64,000 nt of DNA from Streptomyces avicenniae. Lineage in GTDB: Bacteria; Actinomycetota; Actinomycetes; Streptomycetales; Streptomycetaceae. The stretch is from assembly GCF_000719135.1 (NCBI RefSeq), contig NZ_JOEK01000017.1:186001-250000 (forward strand), written 5' to 3'. The position numbers were made by a program, and so were the translations under genes. This document shows, piece after piece, positions 33,396 through 42,169 of the stretch. The notes beneath the pieces were generated by a model. The model did not search any database and was not told the DNA's origin. It saw only the letters and a list, made by a program, of their open reading frames with translations. Position 1 is the stretch's first letter. Every line of letters starts with the position of its first letter.

Positions 33396-34931
33396 TCACC
33401 CATCGGTGGGCTTGCCCGCGCGGCGCAGGGTTGTCGCCGCGATGAGTGCCGTGGCGGCGGCGAACACCGCGCACACCACGGCGACCGTGTTCAGCCCGCT
33501 CGTGTACGCCTCCCGCGCCGCGGCCAGCGTCTCGCGCGCGGCGTCCGCCGGGAGGTTTCGTGTCACCGCCAGCGCGCCTTCGAGGCTGCCCCGGGCGGAC
33601 TCGGCCACGTCGGCAGGAACCCCGCCCGGCAGCGTGATCCCCTCCCGGTAGACGAGCGAGCCGAGGCTGCCCATCGTGGCGATGCCGAGCGCCACGCCCA
33701 GGTGGCTGCTGGTCTCCTGGAGCGAGGCGGCCGAGCCGCCCTTCTCCGGCGGCGCGGAGCTGACGACCAGGTTGGTGCCCAGCGCCCCGACCGGCCCCGT
33801 GCCGAAGAAGCAGATCACGAAGCCGACGACCAGGAGCGGCAGCCCGCCGACCGGTTCGACGAAGGCCATCAGCGCGTAGCCGCCCGCCGCGACGGCGAGA
33901 CCGGCGGCGATCACGGACGCCATCGAGAAACGCGCCGCCAGCGTGGGCGCCAGCATCGCGGAGACGATCGACGCGAGCGCCGAGGGCACCATCCACAGCC
34001 CCGCCTCGACCGGCGAGAGCCCCTCGACCATCTGGAGGAAACCGGTGATGAGCAGGTAGCTCCCGGCCACGCCGACCATCAGGAGCGTCGTGATCAGCAG
34101 GGAGGAGGTGAAGGCCCGGTTGCGGAACAGGCTCACGTCCAGCACCGGGTGGGTCAGCTTCCGCTGACGGCGCACGAACAGCACGCCCACGGCCGCACCG
34201 GCCGCCGCCGTCAGGACCGGCACCGGCCCCCACCCGTGCTTCGTGAACTCCTTCAGACCGTGGATGACCGGCAGGATCGCCGCCAGGGAGAGGCCCACGC
34301 TGAACAGGTCGATCCTGCCCGCCCCGGCGTCGCGGTACTCGGGGAGCAGGAGGGGCGCCGCGATCAGCAGGACCACCATGACCGGCACGCCGAGCAGGAA
34401 CACCGAGCCCCACCAGAAGTGTTCGAGCAGCACCCCGCCGATCACCGGGCCGAGCGCGGTGCCCGCCATGAAGCAGCTGGCCCACAGCGCGAAGGCCCGG
34501 CCGCGCTCCCGCGGGTCCTCGAACATGTTGCCGATCAGGGCCAGCGTGGACGGCATGAGCGTCGCCGCCGCGATCCCGAGCAGGGCGCGGCTCACGATCA
34601 GCATCTCGGCACTCGTGGAGTACGCGGTGAGCACGGACGTCACACCGACGACGACCGCGCCGGTGATCAGCAGTCTCCGGCGGCCGATCCGGTCGCCGAG
34701 CGTGCCCATGGTGACGAGGAACCCGGCCATCATGAAGCCGTAGATGTCCATGATCCACAGCGTCTGCGTGCCGCTGGGCCGCAGGTCCTCGGCGAGGGGC
34801 GGCAGCGCCAGGAACAGCACGCTCTGGTCGAGCGAGAGCAGGAGGGTGGGCAGGGCCAGCACGGCGAGCCCGGTCCACTCCCGGGGACCGGCCTTCCTCG
34901 CCACGCCGGTCGTGGGGGCATGCGTCGTCAT
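33396..34931 (-). CDS. MFS drug exporter, DHA2 (14-helix) family
   Basis: This 511-aa protein has the DHA2 pattern: LDQSVLFLALPPLAEDL in helix 1, WIMDIYGFMMAGFLVTMGTLGDRIGRRRLLITG (motif A), SRALLGIAAATLMPSTLALIGNMF (motif B-like), and ALWASCFMAGTALGPVIGGVLLEHFWWGSVFL (motif C of antiporters). About 14 hydrophobic segments can be counted. It resembles SmvA/Mmr-type exporters of quaternary compounds and antibiotics. It is divergent from the SARP-type regulator gene with 121 bp between starts, so it may be a target of that regulator. Confidence 0.9.
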   Translation of the reverse strand: MTTHAPTTGVARKAGPREWTGLAVLALPTLLLSLDQSVLFLALPPLAEDLRPSGTQTLWIMDIYGFMMAGFLVTMGTLGDRIGRRRLLITGAVVVGVTSVLTAYSTSAEMLIVSRALLGIAAATLMPSTLALIGNMFEDPRERGRAFALWASCFMAGTALGPVIGGVLLEHFWWGSVFLLGVPVMVVLLIAAPLLLPEYRDAGAGRIDLFSVGLSLAAILPVIHGLKEFTKHGWGPVPVLTAAAGAAVGVLFVRRQRKLTHPVLDVSLFRNRAFTSSLLITTLLMVGVAGSYLLITGFLQMVEGLSPVEAGLWMVPSALASIVSAMLAPTLAARFSMASVIAAGLAVAAGGYALMAFVEPVGGLPLLVVGFVICFFGTGPVGALGTNLVVSSAPPEKGGSAASLQETSSHLGVALGIATMGSLGSLVYREGITLPGGVPADVAESARGSLEGALAVTRNLPADAARETLAAAREAYTSGLNTVAVVCAVFAAATALIAATTLRRAGKPTDG

Positions 34932-35052
34932 GGGGCGTTCCTTCCGGTGAAGCCTTGGGACGGGCAGCGTGGACGGGGGCGCTCCCGGTTCCCTCTCGGT
35001 CCGCTCTCGGGCCGTTCCCCGCCCGGGAGCGCCGGTCGGTTAGCGTGATCCC

Positions 35053-38000
35053 ATGCGTTTCGGGGTGCTGGGCCCGCTGGGGGTGTGGACGGCGGACGGG
35101 CGGCCCGTGCGGGTCCCGGAGGCCAAGGTCCGGGCCCTGCTCGCCGCGCTCCTGGTCCACCGGGAGCGGCCGGTGTCCGCGGACCGGCTCGTCCACGACC
35201 TGTGGGGCGACGCGGTGCCCGGCCGTCCGGCGGGCGCGCTCCAGAACAAGGTCTGGCAGCTGCGGCGGGCGCTCGAAGCCGCCGAGCCCGGAGGCCGTGA
35301 CCTGGTGGTGTCCCGCCCGCCCGGCTACCAGCTCGTGGTCGGTGACGACGCGGTGGACGCCGACCGGTTCGTCGGGCTGACGACGCGCGCACGGGCGGCG
35401 GACGATCCCGCCGTGCGCGCCGAACTGTTCGCGTCGGCCCTGGCGTTGTGGCGCGGCCCCGCGTTCGCGGACTTCGCGGACGCGGAGTTCACCCGCGCCG
35501 CCGCCGCGGGTCTGGAGGAACGGCGGCTGTCCGCCGTCGAGGAACGCGCCGAGGCGCGCCTCGCCCTCGGCGAACACGCCTCGGTGGCGGAGGAGTTGCA
35601 CGAGCCGGTCGCCCGCAATCCGCTACGGGAGCGGCTGCGCGCCGCGCACATCCGCGCCCTCGGCCTGGCGGGGCGCCCGGACGCGGCGCTCAGCAGTTAC
35701 ACGGAGCTGCGCGAACGCCTCGCCGACGAACTGGGCATGGACCCTGGCCCCGAACTGGCCGCGCTCCACCGGGCGATCCTCACGCAGGACCCGTCGCTCA
35801 CCACGGCCCCCACACCCGCGCCCGCCCCCGCACCGGCACGCGGCGGCGCGCCCGGCGGCCTGACCGCGCTCGTCGGCCGCGCCGAGGCCCTGCGCACGCT
35901 CCACGCCCATCTGGCGGCCGACAGGCTGGTGACGCTCACCGGCGCGGGCGGCGTCGGCAAGACCCGGCTGGCCCGCGCGGCGGCGGCGCGGGCCGCCGAC
36001 GGGTTCCCCGGCGGCGTACGGCTCGCCGAACTGGCCGCGCTGGACGCCACCGCGACGGCGGAGACGGTCTACGAGACGATCGGCGCCGTCCTCGGGGTAC
36101 GCGACGACACGGCGGGCCGCCCGATCCCGCCCGCCGACCGCGTCGTGCGCGCGCTGGGTGGTCGGCGCGCCCTCCTCGTCCTCGACAACTGCGAGCACGT
36201 CGTCGGGCCGGTCGCCGAGGTGGCCGAGCGGCTCCTCGACGCGGCGCCCGCGCTCACGCTCCTCGCGACCAGCCAGCTGCCGCTCGGCATCCCGGGCGAG
36301 CGGCTCCAGGAGGTGCCGCCGCTGGAGCAGCCCGCCGCGGTGGAGCTGTTCGTCGCGCGCGCGAGCGCCGCCGCCCCCCGTTTCGCGCTCGACGCCGACA
36401 CCGCCGACGCGGTGGCCGCCGTCTGCCGACGCCTGGACGGCATCCCCCTCGCCCTGGAGATGGCCGCGACCCGCGTCCGGGCCTTGGGCGTACGCGAGGT
36501 GGCGGCGCGCCTGGACGACAGGTTCCCGCTGCTGGCCACGGGACGGCGCACGGCACCGGCCAGGCACCGCACGCTGCGGGCGGTCATCGACTGGAGCTGG
36601 GGCCTCCTCGGCGAGCGGGAACGGGCGGTCCTCGGGCGCCTCGCGCTCCACGCGGACGGCTGCGCGCTCGACATGGCCGAGGCGTTCTGCGCCACCGGCG
36701 ACGTCGCCGCCCGGGACGTGCCCGACCTGCTGGCGCGGCTGGTGGACGCCTCACTGGTCGTCGTGGCGGACACGCCGGACGGGCCGCGGTACCGGCTGCT
36801 GGAGTCCGTCACCGCGTACTGCCACGAACGCCTGCGTGAGAGCGGCGAGTTCGACGCGCTCAGGCAGCGGCACCTCACCCGCTACACCGCGCTCGCCGAA
36901 CAGGCGGAACCCCACCTGCGCGCCCACGGGCAGCGCACCTGGCTGCGCCGCCTCGACGCCGAGACGGCGAACCTGCGCGCGGCGCTCGACACGGCCGTCA
37001 GGACGGGCGCGGCCGACCCGGCGCTCCGCCTCGTGAACGCGCTCGCCTGGTACTGGCGGCTGCGCGGCAGGACCGGCGAGGCGGAACGCTCCCTCTCCCT
37101 CGCCCTGTCGGTCACCGGCCCGCGCGATCCCGCGCTGGTCGCGCGGGCCACGGCGTGGCGCGGCGGCATCCGCCTGCTGGGCGGCGGCGGCACGGACCCG
37201 GTGACGGAGTACCGCACCGCGCTGGAGCCGTACGCGGCGGTGGACGACCCGGCCGGACGGGCGCGCGCCGAATGGTTCCTCGGCTCACGCCTGTACGGCG
37301 TGGGCGACCTGGCGTCCGGGGTCGAACTGGTCAACAGGGCGCTGGAGACGTTCCGTTCCCTCGGCGACACCTGGGGCACCGCCGCCGCGCTCGGCACCCG
37401 CACGTTCCAGGCGAACCTGCGCGGCGACTTCGACGCGCTGCGCGAGGACGGCGAGCGCAGCCTCGCGCTCTTCCGCGAGCTGGGCGACCGGTGGGGGCAG
37501 CTCCAGGCCATGGTCCCGCTCCAGACGCTCGCGGAGGTCGTCGGCGACTACGGGCGCGCCGCGCGCCTCTACCGGGACGGGCTGCGGATGGCCGAAGACC
37601 TCGGGCTGTGGGCGGAGTTCTCCTTCCAGCTCTCGGGACTCGGCCGCATCGCGCTGCTGGAGCGGGACTACGCGAAGGCCGGGGAGCTGCACGAGCGGGC
37701 GCGGCGGGTGGCCGTCGAGCAGTCGGACCGGTTCGGGGAGCAGTTCGCCGAGATCGGGCTCGGGCTGGGGGCACGCCGCGAGGGGCGGCTCGACGCCGCC
37801 GAGGCGCACCTGCGCTCCGTGCTGGATCTGCACCGCCGGATGGGGTACGAGCCGAGCGTGCCCCCGCTGATCCTCGCCGAGCTGGGGTTCGTCGCCGAAC
37901 TGCGGGGCGACGCGCGGGCCGCCGTCGCTCTCCAGGAGAGGGGGCTGGCCGCCGCGCGGGCGGGCGACGACCCGCGGGCCGTCGCGCTGGCGCTCGAAGG

Positions 38001-38205
38001 GCTGGCGGGGGCCCGCCTGTTGGGGGGCGACGCCGCGCGCGCGGCACGGCTGCTCGGCGAGGCCGCGGCCACCCGCCGGTCGGTCGGCACCCCGCTGCCG
38101 GACGGCGAACGGGACGACGTCGATCGCATCTCCGCCGCGGCCACCACGGCCCTCGGCGCCACACGCTTCGCCGCCGAGTGGTGCGCCGGGGAGGGCGTGG
38201 TGTGA
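35053..38205 (+). CDS. Large SARP-type regulator: winged HTH, BTAD, NB-ARC ATPase and TPR-like C-terminus
   Basis: The 1050-aa protein begins with an OmpR-like winged helix (MRFGVLGPLGVWTADGRPVRVPEAKVRALLAALLVH...VSADRLVHDLWGD). The BTAD domain follows at about 95-245 (ALWRGPAFADFADAEF...VARNPLRERLRAAHIRALGLAGRPDAALSSYTELRERLADELGMDPGPEL). An STAND/NB-ARC ATPase has Walker A GAGGVGKTRLA near residue 297 and Walker B ALLVLDNCEHVV. Helical repeats with TPR-like EYAKAGELHERARR units fill the C-terminus. This is the AfsR-like architecture of ATP-dependent activators of secondary metabolism. No biosynthetic cluster lies in the window. The divergent MFS exporter and the downstream SDR are the closest candidate targets. 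Confidence 0.9.
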   Translation: MRFGVLGPLGVWTADGRPVRVPEAKVRALLAALLVHRERPVSADRLVHDLWGDAVPGRPAGALQNKVWQLRRALEAAEPGGRDLVVSRPPGYQLVVGDDAVDADRFVGLTTRARAADDPAVRAELFASALALWRGPAFADFADAEFTRAAAAGLEERRLSAVEERAEARLALGEHASVAEELHEPVARNPLRERLRAAHIRALGLAGRPDAALSSYTELRERLADELGMDPGPELAALHRAILTQDPSLTTAPTPAPAPAPARGGAPGGLTALVGRAEALRTLHAHLAADRLVTLTGAGGVGKTRLARAAAARAADGFPGGVRLAELAALDATATAETVYETIGAVLGVRDDTAGRPIPPADRVVRALGGRRALLVLDNCEHVVGPVAEVAERLLDAAPALTLLATSQLPLGIPGERLQEVPPLEQPAAVELFVARASAAAPRFALDADTADAVAAVCRRLDGIPLALEMAATRVRALGVREVAARLDDRFPLLATGRRTAPARHRTLRAVIDWSWGLLGERERAVLGRLALHADGCALDMAEAFCATGDVAARDVPDLLARLVDASLVVVADTPDGPRYRLLESVTAYCHERLRESGEFDALRQRHLTRYTALAEQAEPHLRAHGQRTWLRRLDAETANLRAALDTAVRTGAADPALRLVNALAWYWRLRGRTGEAERSLSLALSVTGPRDPALVARATAWRGGIRLLGGGGTDPVTEYRTALEPYAAVDDPAGRARAEWFLGSRLYGVGDLASGVELVNRALETFRSLGDTWGTAAALGTRTFQANLRGDFDALREDGERSLALFRELGDRWGQLQAMVPLQTLAEVVGDYGRAARLYRDGLRMAEDLGLWAEFSFQLSGLGRIALLERDYAKAGELHERARRVAVEQSDRFGEQFAEIGLGLGARREGRLDAAEAHLRSVLDLHRRMGYEPSVPPLILAELGFVAELRGDARAAVALQERGLAAARAGDDPRAVALALEGLAGARLLGGDAARAARLLGEAAATRRSVGTPLPDGERDDVDRISAAATTALGATRFAAEWCAGEGVV

Positions 38206-38251
38206 CGTGCGCTCTCGTCATGTCCCCGGCGGCGGGCCTAGGCTGGGGGGC

Positions 38252-39175
38252 ATGGCCTGGACGGTGCGCGACATCCCGGATCTGAAGGGCCGCACGGCGG
38301 TCGTGACGGGCGCCAACAGCGGCCTCGGCTACGTCACCGCGCGCGAGCTGGCGCGGCGTGGCGCGCAGGTCGTGCTGGCCTGCCGCAGCCGGGAACGCGG
38401 CCGGGCGGCGTTGGAGCGGCTGCGCGGCGAAGTCCCCGAGGGACGGGTCGAGTTGCGGCTGCTCGATCTGGCTGACCTCTCCTCGGTCCGCGCGTTCGCC
38501 ACCCAGTGGCGCGGCGAGCGGCTGGACCTGCTGGTGAACAACGCGGGGCTCATGGCCGTGCCGCGCGGCCGGACCGAGGACGGCTTCGAGACGCAGTTCG
38601 GCGTCAACCACCTCGGCCACTTCGCCCTGACGGGGCTGCTCCTGCGACCGCTGCTCGCCGCCCCGGCGCCCCGCGTCGTGACGGTCTCCAGCATCGCGCA
38701 CCTGGCGGCCAACGTGGACCTGTCCGACCCGCACGCGGACCGGCGCTACCTGCGCTGGGTCGCGTACGCGCGCTCCAAGTCGGCCAACCTCATGTTCACC
38801 CACGAACTGGCCCGCCGCGCGCGGGACACGGCCCTGGTCGCCGTCGCCGCGCACCCCGGCTGGGCCGCCACCGAACTCCAGGCCAAGGGGCCGCGGATGG
38901 CGGGCAGCGCGGTGCAGGAACGTGCCGCCCACGCCCTGAACAGGCTCGTCGGCTCGGCGCCCGAGGCCGGGGCGGCGCCGCTGCTGCACGCCGCGACCGC
39001 CCCGGACGTGGCGCCCGACGCGTACCTGGGGCCACGCGCCGCGGCCAGGGGCCGTGCGGGCCGCACCTGGCGCGCCCCCTGGACGAGGAACGACGCGATG
39101 ACGGCGCGCCTGTGGCATGTCTCGGAGGAACTGACGCGTGTGAGCTACGACTTCGCACCGCCGTCAGCCCTGTGA
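38252..39175 (+). CDS. Short-chain dehydrogenase/reductase (retinol dehydrogenase-like)
   Basis: The 307-aa enzyme starts at ATG 38252 (MAWTVRDIPDLKGRTAVVTGANSGLGYVTARELARRGAQVVLACRSRERG). The NAD(P) motif TGANSGLG, the VNNAGLM motif, the catalytic Ser in TVSSIAHLAA and the YARSK motif (Y-x3-K) are all present. The length and the LARRGAQVVLACR segment match the retinol dehydrogenase-like SDR subgroup. GGGGGG precedes the ATG. The gene starts 46 bp after the SARP regulator and could be co-transcribed. The substrate is unknown. Confidence 0.88.
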   Translation: MAWTVRDIPDLKGRTAVVTGANSGLGYVTARELARRGAQVVLACRSRERGRAALERLRGEVPEGRVELRLLDLADLSSVRAFATQWRGERLDLLVNNAGLMAVPRGRTEDGFETQFGVNHLGHFALTGLLLRPLLAAPAPRVVTVSSIAHLAANVDLSDPHADRRYLRWVAYARSKSANLMFTHELARRARDTALVAVAAHPGWAATELQAKGPRMAGSAVQERAAHALNRLVGSAPEAGAAPLLHAATAPDVAPDAYLGPRAAARGRAGRTWRAPWTRNDAMTARLWHVSEELTRVSYDFAPPSAL

Positions 39176-39252
39176 CATGGAGCGCGCACGCGTCGGTGCG
39201 CGCTGTTATCGTCAGCGGATCGGGACGATCCGTATCGCCGCAGGGGGAAAGC

Positions 39253-40464
39253 ATGAGTGCGCAGTGCTGGAGCTGCCGACAGCGGCCGTCCGCCGCGCCG
39301 GACGGCCGGTGTCAGGTGTGCACCGCGGGTGGCGCGGTGGCGAGCCAGCCGACCGTGGGTGACGGCTTCCCGCTGACGCCGCCGGTCGCCGCCGGGCCCG
39401 TGCCGCCGTCGGCCCCGCCCCCGCAGCCCCCGCCGTTCTCCCAGCCACAGCCCCACCCTCAGCCACAACTCCAGCCGCAGCTCCAGCCGTTCGCCCCGCC
39501 TCCCACGCCCGGCTACGGCTACCCCGGCTCCGCCGGCCCCGCCGCCGGTCCCGCGTACGGCTACCCGGGCGGTCACCTGCCGCTGCTGGCCACCCCGTTC
39601 ACCAGTCCGCAGGGCCTGTCCACCGCGCTGACGGCCCTGTTCGGCGTCGCGATCGCCATCTGGCTGTTCGGCATGGTGTCCGGGGCCGCGATGCTGAACC
39701 TGCTGGACGACATGGAGGGGCCCGCCGCGTTCGGCCTGACCTTGGACGAGGTGCAGGACACGCTGGACACCTGGCAGGGCACGGCCACCATCCAGATCCT
39801 GCTGATGCTGGCGATCGGCATCGTGTTCCTCATCTGGTTCTACCGGGTGCGCTCGAACGCCGAGATGTTCGACCCGGCCGGGATGCGCCTGAGCCGTGGC
39901 TGGGCGATCGGCGCCTGGTTCGTGCCGGTGGTGGGCCTGTGGTTCCCCAAGCAGATCGCGAACGACACGTGGCGCGCCAGCGCCCCGTGGGGCGAGCAGG
40001 CGCGTCTCGGCCTGGTGACCGCGTGGTGGCTGCTGTGGCTGCCCACCGTCTTCACGAGCTTCTCGGCGCTGTACTCGGACGACGACGGCATCATCGACTT
40101 CAACGACTCGGACGAGTTCGACGAGGTGCGGAGCGCCGCCGCGGTGACGGTCCTGAACGGCGCGCTCGGCATCGCCGCGGCGATCCTCGCGATCCTCTTC
40201 GTCCGGCAGCTGACACGGCGGCAGTTGACGAAGTTCGCGCAGGGGCCGACGCCGTGGGCGACGCAGGGCGCGATGCCGCCGCCGGGGGCGTACCCGCAGC
40301 AGCATCCGCAGCCGGGCGTGCCGCACCAGCAGTACGCGCCCCCGCCGCACTTCCAGGCCCCGCCGCAGGCGCAGCCGTTCCCCCAGCCGGGACAGCAGCC
40401 AGGACCGCAGCCAGGACAGCAGCCGGGCCACCAGCCTCCGGGCGCGCCGCCGCCCCCGTTCTGA
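39253..40464 (+). CDS. DUF4328 membrane protein with zinc-ribbon-like N-terminus and Gln/Pro-rich tail
   Basis: The start is ATG 39253 (MSAQCWSCRQRPSAAPDGRCQVC), giving 403 aa. The N-terminus has a CxxC...CxxC zinc-ribbon pattern. A long Pro/Gln/Tyr-rich linker follows, then DUF4328 with four predicted helices: LSTALTALFGVAIAIWLFGMVSGAAML, TATIQILLMLAIGIVFLIWFYRVRSNAEMF, RGWAIGAWFVPVVGLWFPKQIANDTW, and AAAVTVLNGALGIAAAILAILFVRQL. The C-terminal tail is a low-complexity QPGQQPGPQPG array. Function is unknown. It precedes the DUF4178 operon by 108 bp on the same strand. Confidence 0.85.
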   Translation: MSAQCWSCRQRPSAAPDGRCQVCTAGGAVASQPTVGDGFPLTPPVAAGPVPPSAPPPQPPPFSQPQPHPQPQLQPQLQPFAPPPTPGYGYPGSAGPAAGPAYGYPGGHLPLLATPFTSPQGLSTALTALFGVAIAIWLFGMVSGAAMLNLLDDMEGPAAFGLTLDEVQDTLDTWQGTATIQILLMLAIGIVFLIWFYRVRSNAEMFDPAGMRLSRGWAIGAWFVPVVGLWFPKQIANDTWRASAPWGEQARLGLVTAWWLLWLPTVFTSFSALYSDDDGIIDFNDSDEFDEVRSAAAVTVLNGALGIAAAILAILFVRQLTRRQLTKFAQGPTPWATQGAMPPPGAYPQQHPQPGVPHQQYAPPPHFQAPPQAQPFPQPGQQPGPQPGQQPGHQPPGAPPPPF

Positions 40465-40572
40465 CCCGGGCCTCCTCCTGACCCGCGGCACCCTCCCCCC
40501 GGGGCCGGGTCTCGCGAACGCGTGCGATACTCTGCGCCGTTCACCGAGATCCGTCCAACCGGGGGGTTTTTC

Positions 40573-41193
40573 ATGGGGCTTGTCCTCGCCGTCGTCGGCG
40601 TGGCCGCGCTGGTGGCGGCCGTCGTCGTCCTGCTGCGGTCACGGCGCCGCGCCGCGCCGAAGGCGCCACCACCGCCGCGCGACCCGTTCGCGCCCGAGCA
40701 GGACACGGGCGGCGACCCGCGGCGGCTCAAGGCGGGCGACATGGTGGAGTACCTGGGCGAGCGGCTGTTCGTCCGCGGGTCGCTGCGGCTGTCCGAGGGC
40801 GGGTTCAGCTGGTCGGAGCACTTCGTGGACGCCATGGACGGCACCGACGCGGGGCGCCGGTGGATCTCGGTCGAGGAGGACCCCGACCTGGAGGTCACGC
40901 TGTGGAGCGAGTACGCAGGTGACCCGCTGAAGCCGAGCGAGCAGTCCCTGACCGTCGGGGGCGTCACGTACCACCGCACCGAGCACGGCACGGCCACGTA
41001 CGCCTCCGAGGGCACGACCGGCCTCGCCGCGACGGGCCGCATGGAGTACGCGGACTACGAGGGGCCGCGCGGACACGCCCTGTCCTTCGAGCGCTTCCCC
41101 GGCGCGGGCGGCGAGCAGGGCCGCTGGGAGGCGTCGCTCGGCGAGCGCGTCCCGGCCGGAACGCTCACCATCTACCCGGGCGGTGACGCGTGA
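40573..41193 (+). CDS. DUF4178 protein with N-terminal membrane helix
   Basis: ATG 40573 (MGLVLAVVGVAALVAAVVVLLRSRRRAAP) follows GGGGGG and gives 206 aa. One N-terminal helix with a positive cytoplasmic flank anchors a soluble DUF4178 domain (RRLKAGDMVEYLGERLFVRGSLRLSEGGFSWSEHFVD...RWISVEEDPDLEVTLWSEY). It overlaps the next gene by four bases (GTGA). DUF4178 recurs beside DUF350, DUF4247 and a membrane spermidine synthase in bacteria, which is exactly the order here. Confidence 0.85.
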   Translation: MGLVLAVVGVAALVAAVVVLLRSRRRAAPKAPPPPRDPFAPEQDTGGDPRRLKAGDMVEYLGERLFVRGSLRLSEGGFSWSEHFVDAMDGTDAGRRWISVEEDPDLEVTLWSEYAGDPLKPSEQSLTVGGVTYHRTEHGTATYASEGTTGLAATGRMEYADYEGPRGHALSFERFPGAGGEQGRWEASLGERVPAGTLTIYPGGDA

Positions 41194-41639
41194 GCGCGCG
41201 CGGGGGCCGCAGGAGGAGCGGCATACGCACGGCGGCCGGGCTGCTCACGGGCGCGCTGCTGGTCACGGCCTGCGGTGGCGGCGGCGACCCGGACGTCCCG
41301 GACGCCTGGATCCGCGACACGTACGAACGCGACACGACGCCGGGCGGCGGCGACTACCTCGACCGGCAGGACACCCCGGCGCAGGTCGCCGACGAGATCG
41401 AGCGTGAGCGCGGGGCCATGGACCGTGTGACCAGCGAGTCGATGGTCTTCCTGCGCTACGACGACGACATCGTCGCCATCAGCCCCCGCACCGATGTGCC
41501 GGGCGGCAGCAGCATCGACGTGGACGACTACGAGTCGGGGCGGTCCCGGTACAGCAGCCACGTCGGCCACTACTGGCCGGCGTCGCAGGGACGCAGCGGC
41601 AGCGACTTCCGCGGCGGCGGGCCCGGCTCCGGCAAGTGA
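41190..41639 (+). CDS. DUF4247 lipoprotein
   Basis: GTG 41190 overlaps the DUF4178 stop. The 149-aa product has a lipoprotein signal: basic MSARGGRRRSGIRTAAGLLTGALLVTACG with lipobox LVTAC (lipidated Cys near residue 28). The mature part has WIRDTYERDTTPGGGDYLDRQDTPAQVADEIERERGAMDRVTSESMVFLRYDDDIVAISP and a Gly/Ser-rich tail (GRSGSDFRGGGPGSGK). This matches DUF4247, an extracytoplasmic domain of unknown function. Confidence 0.85.
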   Translation: MSARGGRRRSGIRTAAGLLTGALLVTACGGGGDPDVPDAWIRDTYERDTTPGGGDYLDRQDTPAQVADEIERERGAMDRVTSESMVFLRYDDDIVAISPRTDVPGGSSIDVDDYESGRSRYSSHVGHYWPASQGRSGSDFRGGGPGSGK

Positions 41640-41731
41640 GCACGGCACCGGCGGCGACGCGCGGTGCGGACAGTTCAGGCAGTGCACAGCTCGGAGAACA
41701 CCACTCCCGGGCGGAACGAGAGGACGTCGTC

Positions 41732-42169
41732 ATGGGGGACATATTCGAATCGGCCGCGGAGACGCTGGCCTACGGGGGCGTCGGTCTCCTGGTGATGGCC
41801 GTGGCCTTCGGCGCGCTGGACCTGGTCACGCCGGGCAATCTGGCCAAGATCGTCTGGTCGGAGCGGAACAAGGGCGCGGCCATCGTGCTCGCCGGTCAGA
41901 TGCTGGGCGTGGGCATCGTCGTCCAGCAGGCGATCCTGGCGAGCGAGTCGGAGGAGGGCCTGGACTACGGGCTGGTGAGCACCGGCGTATACGGGCTGGC
42001 CGGTGTCGTCGTGATGACGGTGGTCTTCGCGATCGTCGGCGTCATCACGCCGGGCCGGATGGGCGCGGCGGTGCTGGAGGACCAGGACGGACGGGCGCAC
42101 CCGGTCGCCTGGGTGCAGGGCACGATGTACGTCGGCACGGCACTGATGGTCGGCGCGGCGCTCTCGTGA
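41732..42169 (+). CDS. DUF350 membrane protein
   Basis: ATG 41732 (MGDIFESAAETLAYGGVGLLVMAVAFGALDL) with AGAGGA upstream gives 145 aa. Four hydrophobic helices in two pairs form a DUF350 repeat: YGGVGLLVMAVAFGALDLVTPG, GAAIVLAGQMLGVGIVVQQAIL, GVYGLAGVVVMTVVFAIVGVITPG and WVQGTMYVGTALMVGAALS. Its stop overlaps the GTG of the spermidine synthase-like gene. DUF350 genes accompany polyamine-linked membrane clusters. A channel or transport role is unproven. Confidence 0.88.
   Translation: MGDIFESAAETLAYGGVGLLVMAVAFGALDLVTPGNLAKIVWSERNKGAAIVLAGQMLGVGIVVQQAILASESEEGLDYGLVSTGVYGLAGVVVMTVVFAIVGVITPGRMGAAVLEDQDGRAHPVAWVQGTMYVGTALMVGAALS

Noticed and set aside
35053..38205. SARP regulator as the cluster regulator of a secondary-metabolite gene cluster in this window
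   Set aside because: No polyketide, peptide or terpene synthase genes are present. Only an exporter and an SDR are adjacent.
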